NCBI GenBank assembly: GCA_022822685.1
Contig: JAJEAQ010000794.1
Coordinates: 1 to 7,392 of the forward strand
Length of the DNA: 7,392 nucleotides
Origin: Trichodesmium sp. jk18x7bins.61
Lineage (GTDB): Bacteria; Cyanobacteriota; Cyanobacteriia; Cyanobacteriales; Microcoleaceae
Direction of reading: 5' to 3'
The notes beneath the pieces are model-generated. The model saw only the letters and a list, made by a program, of their open reading frames with translations. It had not been told where the DNA came from and did no database searches. Shown piece by piece: positions 5,364 to 7,392 of the stretch (the first letter of the stretch is position 1; each line of letters opens with the position of its first letter). Made by a program: the position numbers and the translations under genes.

Positions 5364-5418
5364 GAGTGAGTCCTTATTTCGAGGAGACCTCAGAATTACC
5401 CACTCGCTTTTAATTTTT
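5364..5418 (+). terminator. Orphan terminator-like hairpin on the plus strand
   Basis: GAGTGAGT (5364-5371) pairs with ACCCACTC (5398-5405) with one mismatch; inside, ATT/AAT and GAGG (5381-5384) with CCTC (5388-5391) around AGA extend the stem. GCTTTTAATTTTTG follows directly. The shape fits an intrinsic terminator reading to the right, but no plus-strand gene lies upstream, so it may end an unannotated small RNA or be chance. It is not in a terminator orientation for the exporter gene. Confidence 0.35.
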
Positions 5419-5452
5419 GAATGTATGACTTCCATGAAACAGTATAATTCCT

Positions 5453-5470
5453 AAAAAACAAAGAGTTTGT
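5453..5470 (-). terminator. Weak terminator candidate after the exporter gene
   Basis: Reading the minus strand, ACAAA-CTC-TTTGT is followed by a T-run (A at 5453-5458 on the plus strand), about 75 bases past the exporter stop. The stem has only five, mostly A-T pairs, so strength is doubtful. Confidence 0.25.
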
Positions 5471-5545
5471 AGCAATATATTTGAAAATTATATAGAACCC
5501 TTTTAGCTAGCTCTCCTATTAAACAAAGTATCTATAATTAATTAA

Positions 5546-7378
5546 TTAAATTCCTAACATTTGTAATTTATACAAACCAGCATAAACACCATTTTTATGC
5601 AATAATTCCTCATGAGTACCTGACTCAATTAACTCTCCTCGTTTCAAGACAAAAATCCGATTAGCATTTCTAATCGTAGAAAGTCTGTGAGCAATAATAA
5701 TAGCTGTTTGTTTGACTAAAAGTTGTTCTAATGCTGATTGAATCAAAGCTTCTGTTCCGACATCTAAACTAGCAGTTGCTTCGTCAAGTACCAAAATTCT
5801 GGGCTGACGAATAGCTGCACGAGCAAATGCTAATAACTGCTTTTGACCACCAGAAAGATTTGTTCCTCGTTCTCGTAGTTGAGTATTATATCTTTGAGGT
5901 AATTCTTCAATAAATTTATCTACATTTGTATTTTTAGCTGCAGCTTGAATCTCTGCAAATGAGTATTTTTCTCCCAAAGTAATATTGCTTTTCACATCTC
6001 CGGAAAATAAAAAACCATCCTGCATAATTACACCAATATATTTTCGTAATTCGGCTTGAAGTAAATCTTTAATATTAATCCCATCAATTAAAATTCTGCC
6101 CTGATTCACATCATATAAACGACATAGTAACCGAATTATAGAACTTTTGCCTGCACCAGTCGGCCCCACTAAAGCAACTTTTTCTCCTGGTTTAATAGTA
6201 AAGTTGAGATTTTTCAGGATATATTCATTTGGTTTATAGCCAAACCAGACATTTTCAAACCGAATTTCACCAATTTGAGAATTATTAAATTGAACAACAG
6301 GTAATTTTTTAGTTTCTCCTTCCGGATCAATAATTTCAACTTCTTGATTAAGTAGATTGATAATCCGTTCAATTGCAGTTAATCCAGCTTGAATAGCAGT
6401 AAATTTTTCGGCAAATTGCCGTAAGGGGTCAAATAAACGTTGAGCATATAAAATAAACGAAGATAGAGTCCCAAAATCTAGATTTCCTGCTAAGAAAAAT
6501 CGCCCACCAAGGAATAAAACTGTGGCGATCGCCACTAAAGCAATCCATTCTAAGGTTGCAGATATAGCCGAATCGTAAAAAATAGTTTGATCTACTGCTT
6601 TAGTAAATCTGTGATTATTAACTTCAAATAACTCCGAGTTGAATTTTTCTCGGCGAAATAGCTGTACAACTCCAATACCAATTAAGTTTTCTTGCAGTTG
6701 AGCATTTAAATTCGAAAGCTCATCTCTAGATTTATAGTTAGCTTGCCGATATCGTTGCTGAAAATAAACAATAATTGCCGTTACTGGTACCATCATTAAT
6801 ATTAACATTAAACCCAGTTGCCATTGTAAACTAAACATTGTGATGGCAATGGTTAAAATCGAAAATAAATCACTGACAATACCAATAGCACCTGTAGAAA
6901 ATACATCTCCTAAAGCTTGAACATCGCTAGTAAGACGAGTAATTAACTTACCTACAGGAGTATTATCAAAAAATCGTACTCCTAAGGAAAGAACGTGTTT
7001 AAATAAATCATTTCTAATATCAGTAGTAATTTGTTGTCCAATTTGTTCCACTAAGTAACCTTGTAGAGATTTAAATATTAGTTGTATGATGATTGTACAC
7101 ATTAAGATAACAGCTAAAATATTCAATCCTTGAGCTATTGACATTTGCTGGAAAAATGACAGTGTTTTTTCTCCTAAAATCAGAGAAATTGCCTGTCCTA
7201 TTAATAGCGGTTGAATTGCTTTTGCAATTGATAATGGTAATAATAATATTAGTGAAACACCTACTAAAAATTTGTGGCGGAGGCCATAGCCGAGCATCCG
7301 TTGAATTAATCGCCAGTCGGTTTCACGATGATTACTTCGATATTTGTTGCTATTGGTTTTAGGTGAGATGCTACTCAT
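5546..7378 (-). CDS. ABC exporter, fused permease and ATPase (MsbA/MdlB type)
   Basis: Inner-membrane ABC exporter half-transporter, 610 residues, the normal length for type IV (ABCB/MsbA-like) exporters; it works as a dimer. The membrane domain spans about 30-340 with six likely helices (about 35-60, 84-105, 165-183, 187-207, 271-291, 300-317). The ATPase has every motif: A-loop tyrosine near 381, Walker A GPTGAGKS (405-412), Q-loop Q453, signature LSGGQ (508-512), Walker B ILVLDE with catalytic E533, D-loop SLD (537-539) and H-loop H564. With a full consensus site it could be a homodimer or the active half of a heterodimer. The substrate (lipid, glycolipid, peptide or drug) cannot be told. 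The ATG at 7378 precedes a basic N-terminus typical of the family; only 14 bases upstream are visible, so promoter and any partner gene lie outside. It is separated by about 580 bases from the pseudogene on the same strand. Confidence 0.95.
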   Translation of the reverse strand: MSSISPKTNSNKYRSNHRETDWRLIQRMLGYGLRHKFLVGVSLILLLPLSIAKAIQPLLIGQAISLILGEKTLSFFQQMSIAQGLNILAVILMCTIIIQLIFKSLQGYLVEQIGQQITTDIRNDLFKHVLSLGVRFFDNTPVGKLITRLTSDVQALGDVFSTGAIGIVSDLFSILTIAITMFSLQWQLGLMLILMMVPVTAIIVYFQQRYRQANYKSRDELSNLNAQLQENLIGIGVVQLFRREKFNSELFEVNNHRFTKAVDQTIFYDSAISATLEWIALVAIATVLFLGGRFFLAGNLDFGTLSSFILYAQRLFDPLRQFAEKFTAIQAGLTAIERIINLLNQEVEIIDPEGETKKLPVVQFNNSQIGEIRFENVWFGYKPNEYILKNLNFTIKPGEKVALVGPTGAGKSSIIRLLCRLYDVNQGRILIDGINIKDLLQAELRKYIGVIMQDGFLFSGDVKSNITLGEKYSFAEIQAAAKNTNVDKFIEELPQRYNTQLRERGTNLSGGQKQLLAFARAAIRQPRILVLDEATASLDVGTEALIQSALEQLLVKQTAIIIAHRLSTIRNANRIFVLKRGELIESGTHEELLHKNGVYAGLYKLQMLGI

Positions 7379-7392
7379 GGATTTTCTAAGTT

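Larger units (their letters stand above)
4964..5545. other. 580-bp gene-free stretch before the exporter gene's end
   Basis: No gene on either strand. It holds the pseudogene's promoter candidate (5004-5034), the AAAAGTT array (5062-5089), a pyrimidine-rich run (about 5188-5241) containing ACTCCTCACAC, an orphan hairpin with a T-run (5364-5418), and a weak minus-strand terminator candidate (5453-5470). The rest is featureless AT-rich DNA. Confidence 0.7.

Noticed and set aside
7138..7362. Plus-strand 74-codon open frame opposite the exporter gene
   Set aside because: It lies wholly inside the exporter coding region on the other strand, resembles no known family, and is best explained as a shadow of that gene.
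1..7392. CRISPR array, tRNA or rRNA genes
   Set aside because: No regularly spaced repeats of CRISPR length, no cloverleaf-like sequence and no rRNA-like sequence was seen on either strand.

Overview
The window reads as a piece of a filamentous, probably Nostocales-type, cyanobacterial chromosome. The signs are visibly AT-rich DNA, five copies of the HIP1 octamer GCGATCGC (1889, 1991, 2195, 4227, 6525), heptameric short tandem repeats between genes, wide spacers, genes mostly without strong Shine-Dalgarno sequences, and protein families common in that group. This is inference from sequence character; no marker gene fixes the genus.

Layout. 1-129 is a gene-free edge ending in a 27-nt palindrome that touches the stop codon of the first gene. 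130-2301 (minus) is a 723-residue TPR plus SPINDLY/OGT-type glycosyltransferase (GT41). 2302-2645 is a divergent control region: two promoter candidates sharing a -35 area, a nested inverted repeat next to the glycosyltransferase start, and a long leader before the next gene. 2646-3323 (plus) is a secreted GH108 lysozyme-like muramidase. 3324-4063 holds no gene but is rich in stem-loops, including a 114-bp MITE-like element whose loop carries a GGCAAGA heptamer array. 4064-4963 (minus) is a broken Rpn/PD-(D/E)XK nuclease ('transposase') gene with three frameshifts, the first in a run of nine A. 4964-5545 is a second gene-free stretch with the pseudogene's likely promoter, another heptamer array, a pyrimidine tract and an orphan terminator-like hairpin. 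5546-7378 (minus) is a complete MsbA/MdlB-type ABC exporter.

How the genes relate. There is no clear operon. The glycosyltransferase and muramidase diverge from one control region, the muramidase and nuclease remnant converge, and the exporter stands alone, with its promoter and any partner beyond the right edge. The muramidase and exporter both act at the cell envelope, but nothing ties them to one pathway. I do not see a convincing new multi-gene system. The most unusual material is non-coding: the MITE-like element, the divergent promoter, HIP1 sites in phase with the TPR repeat, and the decaying Rpn gene.
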